Assembly: GCA_021801255.1 (NCBI GenBank)
Contig: JAJYYH010000042.1
Coordinates: 16,151 to 80,150, forward strand
Direction of reading: 5' to 3'
Source: Pseudomonadota bacterium
GTDB lineage: Bacteria > Pseudomonadota > Alphaproteobacteria > Acetobacterales > Acetobacteraceae
Length of the DNA: 64,000 bases
Position numbers and translations under genes: made by a program. The stretch's first letter is position 1. Every line of letters starts with the position of its first letter. Below are positions 9,510 through 18,669 of the stretch, piece by piece. The notes beneath the pieces were generated by a model. That model was not told where the DNA came from and made no database searches. It was given only the letters and a program-made list of their open reading frames with translations.

Positions 9510-10614
9510 AGGGTTTTTCTCCGCGCGCGCGCGGCGGGTTGTTGGCGAGCGGGATCTTCACGCTGACCGGCGCGCCGAGCCGCAAGCGGCCATCGGGATT
9601 GCAGGCATAGACATGCATGCGATAGACGAGTTCGGTGCGGATCTCGGTGGTTTCGACGGTTTTCGGGGTGAACTCGGCGGTGGTCGCGATAAAGCCGACC
9701 CAGGCGGGAAACTGTTCGCCGGGATAGGCGTCGGTTTCGATCACCGCGCGCATCCCTGGGCGCACCCGGCCCAATTCGCGTTCGGGCAGATAGGCGCGGG
9801 CATAGACCGGCTCGGTGAGATCGAGGGTGAAGACCGGGGTTTGCGGCGTCACCATGTCGCCGGGTTCGAGAATGCGGTCTTCGATGAACCCGTCGGCGGG
9901 GGCCAGGAGTTCGGCGTCCTTGAGCTGCTGCTGGACATAGACCAGCTCCGCCTGCGCCGAGGCGAGCTGCGCGCGCGCGACCGCGATATCCTCCCAGCGC
10001 GGCCCTTCCACCGCGAGCGCCAGCGCCTGCTCGGCGGATTGGCGGTTGGCGGTCGCGACCTTCAAGGTCTGTTCGGCATTGTCGCGGTTCTGTTTGGTCT
10101 CCGCCCCGCTCGGCGAAAGTTTATTATAGCGCACAAAATTGACCCGCGCGTTGACCTCCGTCGCCTGCGCCGCCGCGAGGGCGGCGCGCGCCTCGGCGAT
10201 CTCTTCGGGGCGCGAGCCATCGAGCAGGCGGGTCAGCGTCTTCTGCGCCGCCTCGACATCGGCGGCGTCCTTGTCGGCATTCGCCTTGAGGCGGCTGGTG
10301 TCGAGGGTTGCGAGCAACTGGCCGCGCGTGACATGATCGCCTTCCTGCACCAAAAGCCGCGCGATGCGATCGCTGTCGTTGAAGGAAAGGGAGACCTGGC
10401 GGATATCAATCGTGCCATAGACCGCGACCGCGGCGATCACCGCCGGGGGATGCGCCCTGCGCCAATAGACCGCGCCGCCGCCCGCCAACAGCACCAGCGC
10501 GAGCAGCAGGATCAGGAAACGCAGCCGCCGCCTTGGCCTGCGCGACGCAGCCACAGACGCCCCCGGCGGCGCCACAACCTCGCCCGGAGTCCGCTGCACA
10601 GCCTTCATTTCCAT
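9502..10614 (-). CDS. HlyD/EmrA-family periplasmic adaptor, YbhG-like
   Basis: Membrane-fusion subunit of the exporter, 370 residues from the chosen start. A basic N-terminus leads into one transmembrane segment (LRFLILLLALVLLAGGGAVYW), then a lipoyl/barrel-sandwich half (VQEGDHVTRGQLLATLD), a long alpha-helical hairpin of about 120 residues, and the second half (LLAPADGFIEDRILEPGDMV). The ATG has GGAGGG about 10 nt upstream; an in-frame TTG 42 bp further upstream has no ribosome binding site. It is the first gene of the exporter operon and lies downstream of an FNR-type box. Confidence 0.88.
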   Translation of the reverse strand: MEMKAVQRTPGEVVAPPGASVAASRRPRRRLRFLILLLALVLLAGGGAVYWRRAHPPAVIAAVAVYGTIDIRQVSLSFNDSDRIARLLVQEGDHVTRGQLLATLDTSRLKANADKDAADVEAAQKTLTRLLDGSRPEEIAEARAALAAAQATEVNARVNFVRYNKLSPSGAETKQNRDNAEQTLKVATANRQSAEQALALAVEGPRWEDIAVARAQLASAQAELVYVQQQLKDAELLAPADGFIEDRILEPGDMVTPQTPVFTLDLTEPVYARAYLPERELGRVRPGMRAVIETDAYPGEQFPAWVGFIATTAEFTPKTVETTEIRTELVYRMHVYACNPDGRLRLGAPVSVKIPLANNPPRARGEKPCG

Positions 10615-10695
10615 GACAAAATTTCCCTCCGCCCCGATCGACGCACGCTCGTTCAACCCATGACAATAATCCTAGCACGTCAGGGCGGATAAAAA

Positions 10696-10709
10696 TTGAT
10701 CAAAATCAA
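10696..10709. promoter_or_regulatory. Perfect FNR/FixK-type box TTGAT-N4-ATCAA
   Basis: TTGATCAAAATCAA matches the FNR/Anr/FixK consensus exactly and lies in the spacer between the divergent exporter operon and the AhpD-like gene. On the minus strand a -10-like TAGGAT occurs at 10674-10669, placing the box centre about 41 bp upstream of the predicted start, the class II activator spacing. On the plus strand a weaker CATGTT at 10732-10737 has similar spacing. The regulator itself is not in the window. Confidence 0.6.
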
Positions 10710-10816
10710 GAGCAGCCAACTGGGCGCCAGGCATGTTGATGCCGTGCCGGCTCGTTTTGACAGCACCCGGCTGGTAGGGTCTGTTCACGCTATGAATTTT
10801 TTGGAGGAGGACCGGA

Positions 10817-11176
10817 ATGGTCGAAGACTGGCTGGCACTGATCACCAACATGAACGGCGCGGTGCGCGATTTGCGTCAGGCGGCGCCGGAGGTGATGAAA
10901 ACCTTCTCGGAGATGGCGCGCGCGGCGCATGGCGGGGCGGCGCTCGACCACAAAACCAAGGAGTTGATCGCGCTGGCGATCAGCGTCGCGACGCGTTGCG
11001 CCCCGTGTATCGCTTATCACGCCGAAGGCGCGGTGAAACAGGGCGCCACGCGCACCGAGGTCGCCGAAACGCTGGCCATGGCGGTCTATATGGGCGCCGG
11101 CCCCTCGGTGATGTATGCCGCCGAGGCGCTGGAGGCGGTCGATCAGATCGCCGCCAAATCAGCCAGCCCGGCGTAA
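10817..11176 (+). CDS. AhpD-like/carboxymuconolactone decarboxylase family protein
   Basis: Small all-helical protein (119 aa) of the CMD/AhpD superfamily. The redox motif C61-A-P-C64 with H68 matches the CxxC-x3-H active site of AhpD-like disulfide reductases, so a peroxide- or thiol-linked role is more likely than lactone decarboxylation. A strong GGAGGAGG precedes the ATG. It is monocistronic, divergent from the exporter and convergent with the helicase. The substrate or electron partner cannot be read from the sequence. Confidence 0.88.
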   Translation: MVEDWLALITNMNGAVRDLRQAAPEVMKTFSEMARAAHGGAALDHKTKELIALAISVATRCAPCIAYHAEGAVKQGATRTEVAETLAMAVYMGAGPSVMYAAEALEAVDQIAAKSASPA

Positions 11177-11184
11177 TACCAGCC

Positions 11185-11217
11185 GCCGGAAAGCTTGATT
11201 CTTTCAAGCTTTCCGGC
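11185..11217. terminator. Perfect 14-bp stem-loop between convergent genes
   Basis: GCCGGAAAGCTTGA, a 5-nt loop, then its exact complement. It starts 9 bp after the AhpD-like stop and lies 42 bp from the helicase stop. There is no clear T-run on either strand, but the perfect stem and the convergent setting make a bidirectional terminator the best explanation. Confidence 0.65.
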
Positions 11218-11258
11218 TGGACCGCGCGCCGCCCGTCTCACGAGGCGGCAGGCGCGAG

Positions 11259-12509
11259 TTAGGCCGCCCGGCTGTTTGCCCCAGCGGTGCGCGGCGTGAA
11301 ATGTCCGCGCGCGCGTTGGCGCTGGCGGTGGCGCGGCGGTGCGCGGTCAGCTTGATGCCCGCGCTCGGGCTCCGGGGCGGGCATGCCGGAGGCAATCTCG
11401 ATCCCGGTGCCGGTCAGCCGCTCGATCGCGCGCAGCGCGCCGCGCTCGGCGGCATCGCAGAACGAGATGGCGATGCCGTGCGCGCCGGCGCGCGCGGTGC
11501 GGCCGATGCGGTGGATGTAATCCTCCGGCTGGGCGGGCAAATCGAAATTGATGACATGCGAGATGCCGCTCACATCGATGCCGCGCGCCGCGATGTCGGT
11601 TGCGACCAGCACGCGGGCGCGACCGTCGCGGAACTGGTCGAGCGCCTTCTGGCGCTGCGGCTGGCTCTTGTTGCCGTGGATCGCGCTGACCCGCACCCCT
11701 TCGAGATCGAGCGTCTCGGCAAGCCGATCGGCGGCGCGCTTGGTGCGGGTAAAGACGATGACCCGCGACAGCGCCGGATCGGCGAGAAGCTGGCTGAGCA
11801 GGGCACGCTTGCCGGGAGGGGCGACAAAATGCACCTGCTGGGCGATGCGCGGCACCGCGACCACGGCCGGGGTGATCGCGACACGCACCGGATCGCGGAG
11901 CAGCCCCTCGGCGAGTTTCCCCACCTCGGCCGGCATGGTCGCCGAAAACAGCGCCGACTGGCGACCCTCCGGGAGGGTTGCCGCGATGCGCCGGATCTCG
12001 GCGATGAAACCGAGATCGAGCATGCGATCGGCCTCGTCGAGCACGAAATGGCGCACCTCGTGCAGGCGGAGTTCGCGCGAGGCCATCAGGTCACGCACAC
12101 GCCCGGGCGTGCCGATGACGATATCGGCACCCCCGCGCATCCGCTGCACCTGCATGGCGCGGCTGAGCCCGCCAACGATGGCGACGACGCGCCGGCGCCG
12201 GTCGCCGCTCAGGCGATTGATACTTTCCTCGATCTGCAGCGCCAGTTCCCGCGTTGGCGCGAGGATCAGGGCACGGGCGGCAAAGGGTGGAGGCGAACCG
12301 GCCTGTGCGGCGAGGTGCTGGAGGATGGGCAGGGCGAAGGCGAGCGTCTTGCCGGTGCCGGTCTCGGCGACGCCAAGCAGATCACGCCCGGCCAGCAGCG
12401 GCGGGAGGGCGGCGGCCTGGATCGGGGTTGGAGTGTGGAAATTTAGCCGCGCGAGGGCAGCCAGAAAGGGCTCGGCGAGGCCGAGCGTGGCAAAGCTGGT
12501 CGATGACAC
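11259..12509 (-). CDS. DEAD-box ATP-dependent RNA helicase
   Basis: RhlE/DbpA-like RNA helicase (416 aa) that remodels RNA or ribosome precursors. All motifs are present in order: Q motif FATLGLAEPFLAAL...TPIQ, AETGTGKT (I), PTRELALQ (Ia), GTPGRV (Ib), DEAD (II), SAT (III), IVFTRTKRAA (IV), ATDIAARGIDV (V), HRIGRTAR (VI). The start is a GTG preceded by GGAG at about 10 nt; the frame is open another 117 codons upstream but carries no family similarity. The tail after residue 370 is basic and low-complexity, as in many such helicases. Confidence 0.94.
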   Translation of the reverse strand: MSSTSFATLGLAEPFLAALARLNFHTPTPIQAAALPPLLAGRDLLGVAETGTGKTLAFALPILQHLAAQAGSPPPFAARALILAPTRELALQIEESINRLSGDRRRRVVAIVGGLSRAMQVQRMRGGADIVIGTPGRVRDLMASRELRLHEVRHFVLDEADRMLDLGFIAEIRRIAATLPEGRQSALFSATMPAEVGKLAEGLLRDPVRVAITPAVVAVPRIAQQVHFVAPPGKRALLSQLLADPALSRVIVFTRTKRAADRLAETLDLEGVRVSAIHGNKSQPQRQKALDQFRDGRARVLVATDIAARGIDVSGISHVINFDLPAQPEDYIHRIGRTARAGAHGIAISFCDAAERGALRAIERLTGTGIEIASGMPAPEPERGHQADRAPPRHRQRQRARGHFTPRTAGANSRAA

Positions 12510-12704
12510 GAAAATAAGATCTCCAGCGCCTACCCGTCGCGAAGCCTTGCCCGCAGCCCGATTGGCGCCTGAATGTTCGCCTGCCCGCGTGATCGTGGAG
12601 CGAACGATGATTGGGAAAACCTTCCGCGACAGCACCGCCTGTTCCCCAGGCGAAGCACCCATCACGCATTCGCGGAAAGCCTCCCTCATATCGGTCATCC
12701 GCCC

Positions 12705-12729
12705 GCCGAACGCAAGCCCCGCGTTCGGC
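12705..12729 (-). terminator. Stem-loop just downstream of the LOG-family gene
   Basis: GCCGAACGC, a 7-nt loop, then GCGTTCGGC, about 13 bp past the stop of the LOG-family gene on the minus strand. There is no T-run. A terminator or 3'-end stabiliser is inferred from position. The rest of the 12510-12741 spacer shows no gene with family similarity. Confidence 0.45.
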
Positions 12730-12741
12730 GCCGCCCGCCGA

Positions 12742-13308
12742 TCACCCGGGATGGGCACGCGCCAGCGCCGCGAGGCGCGCCAGAACCGGCGCCACCCCGG
12801 CATGGAGTTCGAAAAAATCACGGGCGTCGGTGGGGGCGAAGCCGGCGGCGATCGCGGCATCGATCAGCGCCACCAGCGGCACCGCGGTACCGGCGACGTC
12901 GCAAAGCAGCACCGGCTTGGCGTGCAGGCCGAGCTGGCGCCAGGTGAGGATCTCGACGGTTTCATCGAGCGTGCCAAGCCCGCCCGGCAGCACGACAAAG
13001 GCATCGGCGAGGTCGAACATCAGCTTCTTGCGCGCGTGCATGCTGGTCGTCACCACCAGCTCGCTCACCCCCTGATGGGCGACTTCGAGGCGGGTGAGGA
13101 AATCGGGGATGACGCCGATCACCGCGGCCCCGCCGGCGAGCGCGGCATCCGCCACCGCCCCCATCAGCCCAACCCGCCCGCCGCCGAAGACCAGACGCAT
13201 GCCGGCTCGCGCCAGGCCGGCGCCGAGCGCACTCGCCCCGGCGTGATAGTCGGGAAGGCGCCCGGCATGGGCGCCACAGAAGACAGTGACGGTGAACGGA
13301 TTGGCCAT
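12742..13308 (-). CDS. LOG-family protein (TIGR00730-type nucleotide 5'-monophosphate phosphoribohydrolase)
   Basis: 188-residue Rossmann-like enzyme of the lysine-decarboxylase-like/LOG family, which removes ribose 5-phosphate from AMP or cytokinin nucleotides. Conserved motifs are FGGGRVGLMG near residue 44 and PGGLGTLDETVEILTWRQLG near residue 100, the latter being the catalytic PGGxGTxxE signature. The start ATG (MANPFTVTVFCGA) has GGAG upstream. The frame extends far upstream only through a spacer repeat. The physiological substrate in bacteria is uncertain. Confidence 0.9.
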   Translation of the reverse strand: MANPFTVTVFCGAHAGRLPDYHAGASALGAGLARAGMRLVFGGGRVGLMGAVADAALAGGAAVIGVIPDFLTRLEVAHQGVSELVVTTSMHARKKLMFDLADAFVVLPGGLGTLDETVEILTWRQLGLHAKPVLLCDVAGTAVPLVALIDAAIAAGFAPTDARDFFELHAGVAPVLARLAALARAHPG

Positions 13309-13379
13309 GCGTCTCTCCAGGATTGCTTCCGCAACATGCCAGAAAACCGGTCGCGGCCAAAAACGCCGCGTGAAAGGCC

Positions 13380-13476
13380 AGGGGCGCTGCCCCTTGGACC
13401 CCACCAAGGGCGGAGCCCTTGGAACCCTTCCCATGACGTCGGTTCCTAATGATTCCCGTCTGGGGACGCTGCCCCT
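13380..13476. repeat. GC-rich palindromic spacer repeat, module A copy 1
   Basis: Two adjacent hairpins: AGGGGC-gct-GCCCCT, then CCCCACC, then CCAAGGGC-gga-GCCCTTGG, followed by a weaker GGGG-acgct-GCCCC. The same two-hairpin order with the intervening CCCCACCA recurs at 25749 and, inverted, at 30674. It occupies the spacer between the divergent LOG and exporter genes. Function unknown. Confidence 0.8.
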
Positions 13477-13509
13477 TGCCGCCTGACCAAAGAGCGGCAT
13501 GCTGAAAAA

Positions 13510-14970
13510 ATGTCGGATCAGCAGGTTCTTGCCGAGACCCCGCCGTCGGCCGGCGCAGCGCCCATGCGGTTGACGGCGATGATCGTCGCCTCGGCGCTGT
13601 TCATGCAGAATCTCGATTCGACGGTGATCGCGACCGCCCTGCCGGCGATGGCGCGGGCGTTTGGCGCCGATCCGGTGCATATGAGCGCGGCGCTGACCTC
13701 TTATCTCCTGAGCCTTGCGGTGTTCATCCCGGCGAGCGGCTGGATGGCCGATCGCTTCGGGGCGCGCACCGTATTCCGTGCCGCGATCGGCGTTTTTACC
13801 CTGGGCTCGGTGCTGTGCGGCGAGGCCGGCAATTTCCCGCTGCTGATCGCCGCGCGCATCCTGCAAGGTACCGGGGGCGCGATGATGGTGCCGGTCGGGC
13901 GATTGCTGCTGTTGCGCACGGTGGCCAAGTCGGAGCTGGTGGCGGCGATGGCCTGGCTCACCGTGCCAGCGATGCTCGGCCCGGTGATCGGCCCGCCGCT
14001 CGGCGGCATGATCGTGAGCTATGCCTCCTGGCGGTGGATTTTTTACATCAACGTGCCGATCGGCCTGTTGGGCATCCTACTGGTCACGCTTTTCATCGCC
14101 GATGTCCGCGAGGAGGCGCCGCAGCGTTTCGATGGGCTCGGCCTGCTGCTGAGCGCGGTTTGTCTCGCCGGCGCGATGTTCGGCTTCGAGACCATCGGGC
14201 GCGGCCTGGTTTCGGGCCCCACGAGTGCCGCGCTGGTCGGCCTCGGCGCAGCCGCCGGGCTGCTCTATCTCCGCCACGCGCGGATTCACGCCAGCCCGGT
14301 GCTCGACCTCACGCTCTTTCGAATTCCGAGTTTCGGCATATCGGTGGCGAGCGGCTCGCTATTTCGCATCGGCGTCGGCGCCGTGCCGTTTCTGCTGCCG
14401 CTGATGATCCAGCTTGGCTTTGGCCGCTCGGCGGCGCAAAGCGGGGCGATCACCTTCGCCGCCGCGGCGGGCGCGCTGGTGATGAAACCGGCGACGCAAT
14501 TCGTGCTGCGCCGCTTCGGCTTTCGCGTGACCCTGATCTGGAACGGCACGCTGGCAGCACTGCTGCTCGGCGCGACCGCGGCGCTCCGCCCGTCCTGGCC
14601 GCTCGTCGCGATCTATGCGCTGTTGCTCACTGGCGGGTTTTTCCGCTCGCTGCAATTCACCGCCTATAACACTCTCGCCTATGCCGATATTCCGCGCCCG
14701 CGGATGAGTGCCGCAACCAGCCTCTATTCGACGGTCCAGCAGATTTCCCTCACGTTCGGCGTCGCCGCAGGCGCCGCGGCACTCGAATTCGGCCGTACGC
14801 TCGGTGGCCATCGCGCCCCCGATCTCGGCGATTTCTCGATCGCCTTTCTTGTCGTTGCCGGCGCCTCCTTGCTCGCCATTCCGTTGGCTGCCCGCTTGGC
14901 CCCCGATGTTGGGGCGGAGATGAGCGGGCAGCGCGTGCGGGGCGAAGCGCGCGCTTGCCCCGGCCGGTGA
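13510..14970 (+). CDS. DHA2-family MFS multidrug exporter (EmrB/QacA type)
   Basis: Proton-driven inner-membrane exporter, 486 residues. The first helix carries the DHA2 signature LDSTVIATALPAMARAF (motif D1); motif A appears as GWMADRFGART after helix 2; the antiporter motif C region lies around VPAMLGPVIGPPLGG. About 14 hydrophobic segments can be traced. There is no good Shine-Dalgarno before the ATG, only an A-rich stretch. It has no adaptor partner beside it, so it probably works alone. Its stop lies 36 bp before the hydrolase start. Substrate unknown. Confidence 0.92.
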   Translation: MSDQQVLAETPPSAGAAPMRLTAMIVASALFMQNLDSTVIATALPAMARAFGADPVHMSAALTSYLLSLAVFIPASGWMADRFGARTVFRAAIGVFTLGSVLCGEAGNFPLLIAARILQGTGGAMMVPVGRLLLLRTVAKSELVAAMAWLTVPAMLGPVIGPPLGGMIVSYASWRWIFYINVPIGLLGILLVTLFIADVREEAPQRFDGLGLLLSAVCLAGAMFGFETIGRGLVSGPTSAALVGLGAAAGLLYLRHARIHASPVLDLTLFRIPSFGISVASGSLFRIGVGAVPFLLPLMIQLGFGRSAAQSGAITFAAAAGALVMKPATQFVLRRFGFRVTLIWNGTLAALLLGATAALRPSWPLVAIYALLLTGGFFRSLQFTAYNTLAYADIPRPRMSAATSLYSTVQQISLTFGVAAGAAALEFGRTLGGHRAPDLGDFSIAFLVVAGASLLAIPLAARLAPDVGAEMSGQRVRGEARACPGR

Positions 14971-15005
14971 ATGCGCATGAAATCACGTCATGGAAGGAAC
15001 GTCCA

Positions 15006-16127
15006 ATGAAACAATTCCCGCTACCGCAGGCATCTCCCGCCGAACTCGGTTTTGCCCCCGGCCCATTGGCGCAGCTCGAACATCTGATCGAGCAGCATAT
15101 TGCCGAGGGGCGCTATCCCGGAGCACAGATCGCGCTGGCCCGCCATGGCAAGCTCGCCCTGTTCAAGAGCTTTGGGGATGATCGCATCGAACCCGCGCGG
15201 CGGGCGGCGGGCGACGCGACGCTCTGGCTGCTGTTCTCCAACACCAAGGTGCTGACCATGGCGGCGATCTGGAGCCTGATCGAGGACGGAAAAATTTCGC
15301 TCAATGACTGCGCGGCCGACTACCTCCCGGAATTCGCCGCGCACGGCAAGGGCGAGATCACGCTCTTTCAACTCGCCACCCACCAGGCGGGGTTTCCCAA
15401 CGCCACCGTCTCACGCGAGACGTGGGCGGATCATGCGCGGATGCGCGCGGAGGTATGCGATTTTTCCCTGGAATGGACGCCGGGGACGCGCGTTCACTAT
15501 CACGGCCGGAGCGCCCACCTCGCGCTCGCCATGGTGATCGAGGCGGTGACCGGGCGGGACTTCCGGCACGCAATCCATGACCGGGTGATCGCCCCCCTCG
15601 GTCTCGCGGGCGAGTTGTTCGTGGGCGTGCCGGAGAGTGCGCAGGCACGCTGCGCCGATATCCACGGTCCGGCGGGAAGCGAGGTGCCGGGCGAAAACAG
15701 CGCGGCCTTCCGCTCAGCCGGGCTTCCCGGCAGCGGCGGCTATGGCACGGCGCGCGCTATGGCGGCGTTCTATCAGATGATGGTCGGCAGCGGGCGTCTC
15801 GGCGAGGTGCGGCTTTTCTCGCCGCGCCTGATCGCCTTGGTTACCCGCGACTTCACCGGCGAACGCGGCGATGAGGGGATGGCCGGGATCGCCATGCATC
15901 GCGGGTTGGGACCACATCTGCGCGGCACCGGCCCGCTGATCCGTGGCCTCGGCAGTCTCGCCCACCCCGCGACCTTCGGCCATGGCGGGGTCGGCACCTC
16001 CTATTGCTGGGGCGATCCGGAAAGCGGGGTTTCCTTCGCCTACATCACCAATTTCGTCGCCCCCGATCCCTGGCACTCGGCGCGGCTCGAGCGCATCAGC
16101 AATCTCGTCCATGCCGCGATCGACTGA
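15006..16127 (+). CDS. Serine hydrolase of the class C beta-lactamase/esterase family
   Basis: 373-residue protein with the penicillin-binding-like fold (PF00144). The SxxK nucleophile is S78-N-T-K81; the second-motif tyrosine is Y165 in [12 protein letters not shown]; the third motif is a HGG triad (GHGGVGTSY) in place of KTG, as in EstB-type esterases. No signal peptide is visible, so it is probably cytosolic and an esterase or lactonase, not a true beta-lactamase. GGAAGGAA precedes the ATG. Co-oriented with the MFS exporter upstream. Confidence 0.88.
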   Translation: MKQFPLPQASPAELGFAPGPLAQLEHLIEQHIAEGRYPGAQIALARHGKLALFKSFGDDRIEPARRAAGDATLWLLFSNTKVLTMAAIWSLIEDGKISLNDCAADYLPEFAAHGKGEITLFQLATHQAGFPNATVSRETWADHARMRAEVCDFSLEWTPGTRVHYHGRSAHLALAMVIEAVTGRDFRHAIHDRVIAPLGLAGELFVGVPESAQARCADIHGPAGSEVPGENSAAFRSAGLPGSGGYGTARAMAAFYQMMVGSGRLGEVRLFSPRLIALVTRDFTGERGDEGMAGIAMHRGLGPHLRGTGPLIRGLGSLAHPATFGHGGVGTSYCWGDPESGVSFAYITNFVAPDPWHSARLERISNLVHAAID

Positions 16128-16222
16128 AGCAATGGCTTGATAGAAAACAGCGTCTTTTGCCGGCGCGGCGATTATGCTTTCATGCCTCGGTAATTTCGAC
16201 ATCAAAAAAAACTGGAGGAAAC

Positions 16223-17941
16223 ATGCTGCTCGGAAATGGAATGCGCGTCGGGCTCGGGGCCACCGCGGCGCTGGCGCTCGGCACCTGCCTCGCCACGGGA
16301 GCGCTGGCCGATGAAACCAGCAATGCCACGCTCTTTGGCAACATGACAGCGGTCTCTCAGGACATGCTCAACCGCGCCGGCCAGGACGCCAATAACTTTC
16401 TCATGACGCATGGCGACTACACGCAGAAGCGCTATTTCCCCAACCGCCAGATCAACACTATGAACGTCCGCCACCTGCACCCGGCGTGGATTTTTCAGAC
16501 CGAGGTGAAGGAGACGCTGGAAACTGCGCCGATCATCGTCAACGGCGTGATGTATGTCACCACCGCGTTCGATCATGTCTATGCGCTCGATGCCCGCACT
16601 GGCGCGGAGATCTGGCACTACAAACAGCCGCTCGGCCCGATCACCGTCTATTGCTGCGGCCCGAACAATCGCGGCGTCGCGGTCGATGGCGGCATGGTCT
16701 ATCTCGCGACCCTCGATGCGAAACTGGTGGCGCTCGATGCCAAGACCGGCAAGGTCGCCTGGCAGAGCGATATCGCCGACCCCGAACTCGGCTATAGCGA
16801 AACCATGGCGCCGACCGCGGTGGACGGCAAAATCCTCATCGGCACCAATGGCGGCGAATACGGCATTCGTGGCTTCGTCAAGGCGTTCGACGCCAAGACC
16901 GGCAAGCTGCTTTGGACTTTTAACACGATCCCGGAAAACACGGTCGGCGAATGGGCCACCAAGGATGCCACGGGGCAGGATCTGCATCGCGACATCGCCG
17001 CGGAAAAAGCCGCCCTCGCCAAGCTCGGCGATCCGTTCAAGAAACTCGGCGGCGGCGTGTGGCAGAATCCCTCCGTCGACCTCGCCAACCGGCGGATCTA
17101 TTTCGTCGTCGGCAATCCCTCGCCCGATCTCGACGGCGCGCCACGCCCGGGCGACAATCTCTATACCGACAGTCTGGTCTCGGTCGATCTCGATACCGGC
17201 AAGTATGTCTGCCACTTCCAGTATATCCCGCACGATGTCTGGGATCTCGACGCGGTGAGCGCCACCGTGCTGGTCGATGCCAAGGATCAGAACGGCGCGC
17301 TGGTTCCGGCCGTGCTGCACGCCGGTAAGACCGGCTTCGTCTATGTCAACGACCGCAAGGATTGCCACCTGATCCGCTTCTCGGAGGCGATGGTGCCGCA
17401 GGAAAACATGTACGCCCTGCCCACCGCCTCACCCGGCACGCGCATGTTGCCCGGCGCCAATGGCGGCGTCGAGTGGTCGGCGATGGCAGTCGATCCGACG
17501 CTCAACCTCACCTACGCCCTCAACCTGCACCAGCCGATGCACTACTCGGTCAAGATGGCTGACTATCCGGGCGGCGATAAACTCTGGCTCGGCGGCGCCT
17601 TCACCGTCATTCCCGAGGAAGAGCAATGGGGCAATGTCACTGCCGTTGACTACAACACCGGGAAAATTCGCTGGCAGGTGAAAACCCCGCAGCCGATGAT
17701 CGGCGGCATTCTCGCGACCGCCGGCGGCCTCGTCTTCACCGGCGAAAGCAACGGCTTCTTCAAGGCCTATGATTCGGCGACCGGTGCCGAACTCTGGCGC
17801 TTCCAGGCCGGCGCCGGGGTGAACGCGCCGCCCAGCGGCTATACCGTGGAAGGCAAGGAGTTCATCGTGGTCGGCGCCGGCGGCAACGCGCAGGTCGATT
17901 CGAAGCGCGGCAACAACATCATCGCCTTCACCCTCGACTGA
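16223..17941 (+). CDS. Periplasmic PQQ-dependent alcohol dehydrogenase with a DxD metal motif
   Basis: 572-residue quinoprotein of the eight-bladed propeller family, with a signal peptide ending near residue 29. The vicinal disulfide cysteines are C144-C145; metal ligands by alignment are E212 (GGEYG), N298 (GNPSPD) and the catalytic base D341. Two residues later is D343 (WDLD), the extra acidic residue seen in lanthanide-using XoxF and PedH-type enzymes. There is no haem-binding motif, so electrons should pass to the cytochrome encoded next. GGAGGAA precedes the ATG. Substrate unknown. Confidence 0.92.
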   Translation: MLLGNGMRVGLGATAALALGTCLATGALADETSNATLFGNMTAVSQDMLNRAGQDANNFLMTHGDYTQKRYFPNRQINTMNVRHLHPAWIFQTEVKETLETAPIIVNGVMYVTTAFDHVYALDARTGAEIWHYKQPLGPITVYCCGPNNRGVAVDGGMVYLATLDAKLVALDAKTGKVAWQSDIADPELGYSETMAPTAVDGKILIGTNGGEYGIRGFVKAFDAKTGKLLWTFNTIPENTVGEWATKDATGQDLHRDIAAEKAALAKLGDPFKKLGGGVWQNPSVDLANRRIYFVVGNPSPDLDGAPRPGDNLYTDSLVSVDLDTGKYVCHFQYIPHDVWDLDAVSATVLVDAKDQNGALVPAVLHAGKTGFVYVNDRKDCHLIRFSEAMVPQENMYALPTASPGTRMLPGANGGVEWSAMAVDPTLNLTYALNLHQPMHYSVKMADYPGGDKLWLGGAFTVIPEEEQWGNVTAVDYNTGKIRWQVKTPQPMIGGILATAGGLVFTGESNGFFKAYDSATGAELWRFQAGAGVNAPPSGYTVEGKEFIVVGAGGNAQVDSKRGNNIIAFTLD

Positions 17942-17974
17942 CATCCCCCCGACATTCCGCCGCTTCGCGGTGCC

Positions 17975-18005
17975 GGGCGGGATCATCGCGATCCCGCCCG
18001 TTTCT
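17975..18005 (+). terminator. Stem-loop with T-rich tail after the PQQ dehydrogenase
   Basis: GGGCGGGATC, a 5-nt loop and GATCCCGCCC, followed by GTTTCTG. It lies 33 bp past the dehydrogenase stop and 28 bp before the cytochrome start. It may be a partial terminator or processing site that lowers cytochrome expression relative to the enzyme. Confidence 0.65.
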
Positions 18006-18032
18006 GTGGAAAAACCCTGACGAGACCCGCCT

Positions 18033-18596
18033 ATGCCAACCTGGCTCTTTGCCATCTTCGCTCTGATGGCCTTCATTGTTCCCGCCCACGCCGAGGACAT
18101 CGCCGAAAAGGCGACGCTCTGCGCCTCCTGCCACGGCGAGAACGGCGTGCCGATCGACCAGACGATTCCGGTGATCTGGGGACAGAACGCCGGCTATCTC
18201 TATGTCGAACTGCGCGATTTCAAGCGCGGCGCCCGCACCGACCCGATCATGTCGCAGATGGCAACCGGCCTCTCGCGCGAGGACATGATGGCGCTGGCCG
18301 AGTATTTTTCGAAAAAACCCTGGCCCAATCTCGGCCAGAAGCCAGCCGATGCGGCCACCGCCGAACGCGCCCAGGTGATCGCCAATTCGGCGCAATGCTC
18401 GCAATGCCACCTCGCGGGATTTCTCGGCGCCAGCCTCGTGCCCCGCGTCTCCGATCAGAATCACGACTATCTGCTGGCGACACTCCGGGCCATCCGCTCT
18501 GGCGAGCGGGGCAACAACAATTGGATGACCGAGTTGATGAAGGCCTATTCAGACCAGGACATGGCGGCGTTGGCGGCATATCTGGCCGGGCTCTGA
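18033..18596 (+). CDS. Periplasmic dihaem cytochrome c (cytochrome c4/c553-like)
   Basis: 187-residue secreted cytochrome with a signal peptide (MPTWLFAIFALMAFIVPAHA, cleavage after AHA). Two CxxCH haem-attachment sites are present, CASCH at about residues 31-35 and CSQCH at about 126-130, in two similar halves. Methionines that could be the sixth ligands occur in PIMSQMATGLS and NNWMTELMKAYS. It follows the PQQ dehydrogenase by 91 bp on the same strand and is its likely electron acceptor. Confidence 0.9.
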   Translation: MPTWLFAIFALMAFIVPAHAEDIAEKATLCASCHGENGVPIDQTIPVIWGQNAGYLYVELRDFKRGARTDPIMSQMATGLSREDMMALAEYFSKKPWPNLGQKPADAATAERAQVIANSAQCSQCHLAGFLGASLVPRVSDQNHDYLLATLRAIRSGERGNNNWMTELMKAYSDQDMAALAAYLAGL

Positions 18597-18669
18597 AGCG
18601 CGAAAAGGGTCGGGCGCCGCCACTTTCCCATCAGCGCTCCGCCAAAGGTCGCAGCTTGGGAAACCCTGC

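Noticed and set aside
7929..9566. 545-codon plus-strand frame opposite the exporter ATPase
   Set aside because: Antisense of a gene with two intact ABC domains; the translation is Arg/His-rich and unlike any protein.
12510..12860. 117-codon upstream extension of the helicase frame
   Set aside because: No similarity to DEAD-box N-termini, and a GTG with a Shine-Dalgarno sits right before the Q motif.
11548..13449. Long plus-strand frame opposite the DEAD-box helicase and LOG genes
   Set aside because: Arg/Ser/Pro-rich antisense translation without domains. The minus-strand helicase has every DEAD-box motif.
15006..16127. Beta-lactamase resistance gene
   Set aside because: It has SxxK and Tyr motifs but HGG in place of KTG and no signal peptide, which fits an esterase better.
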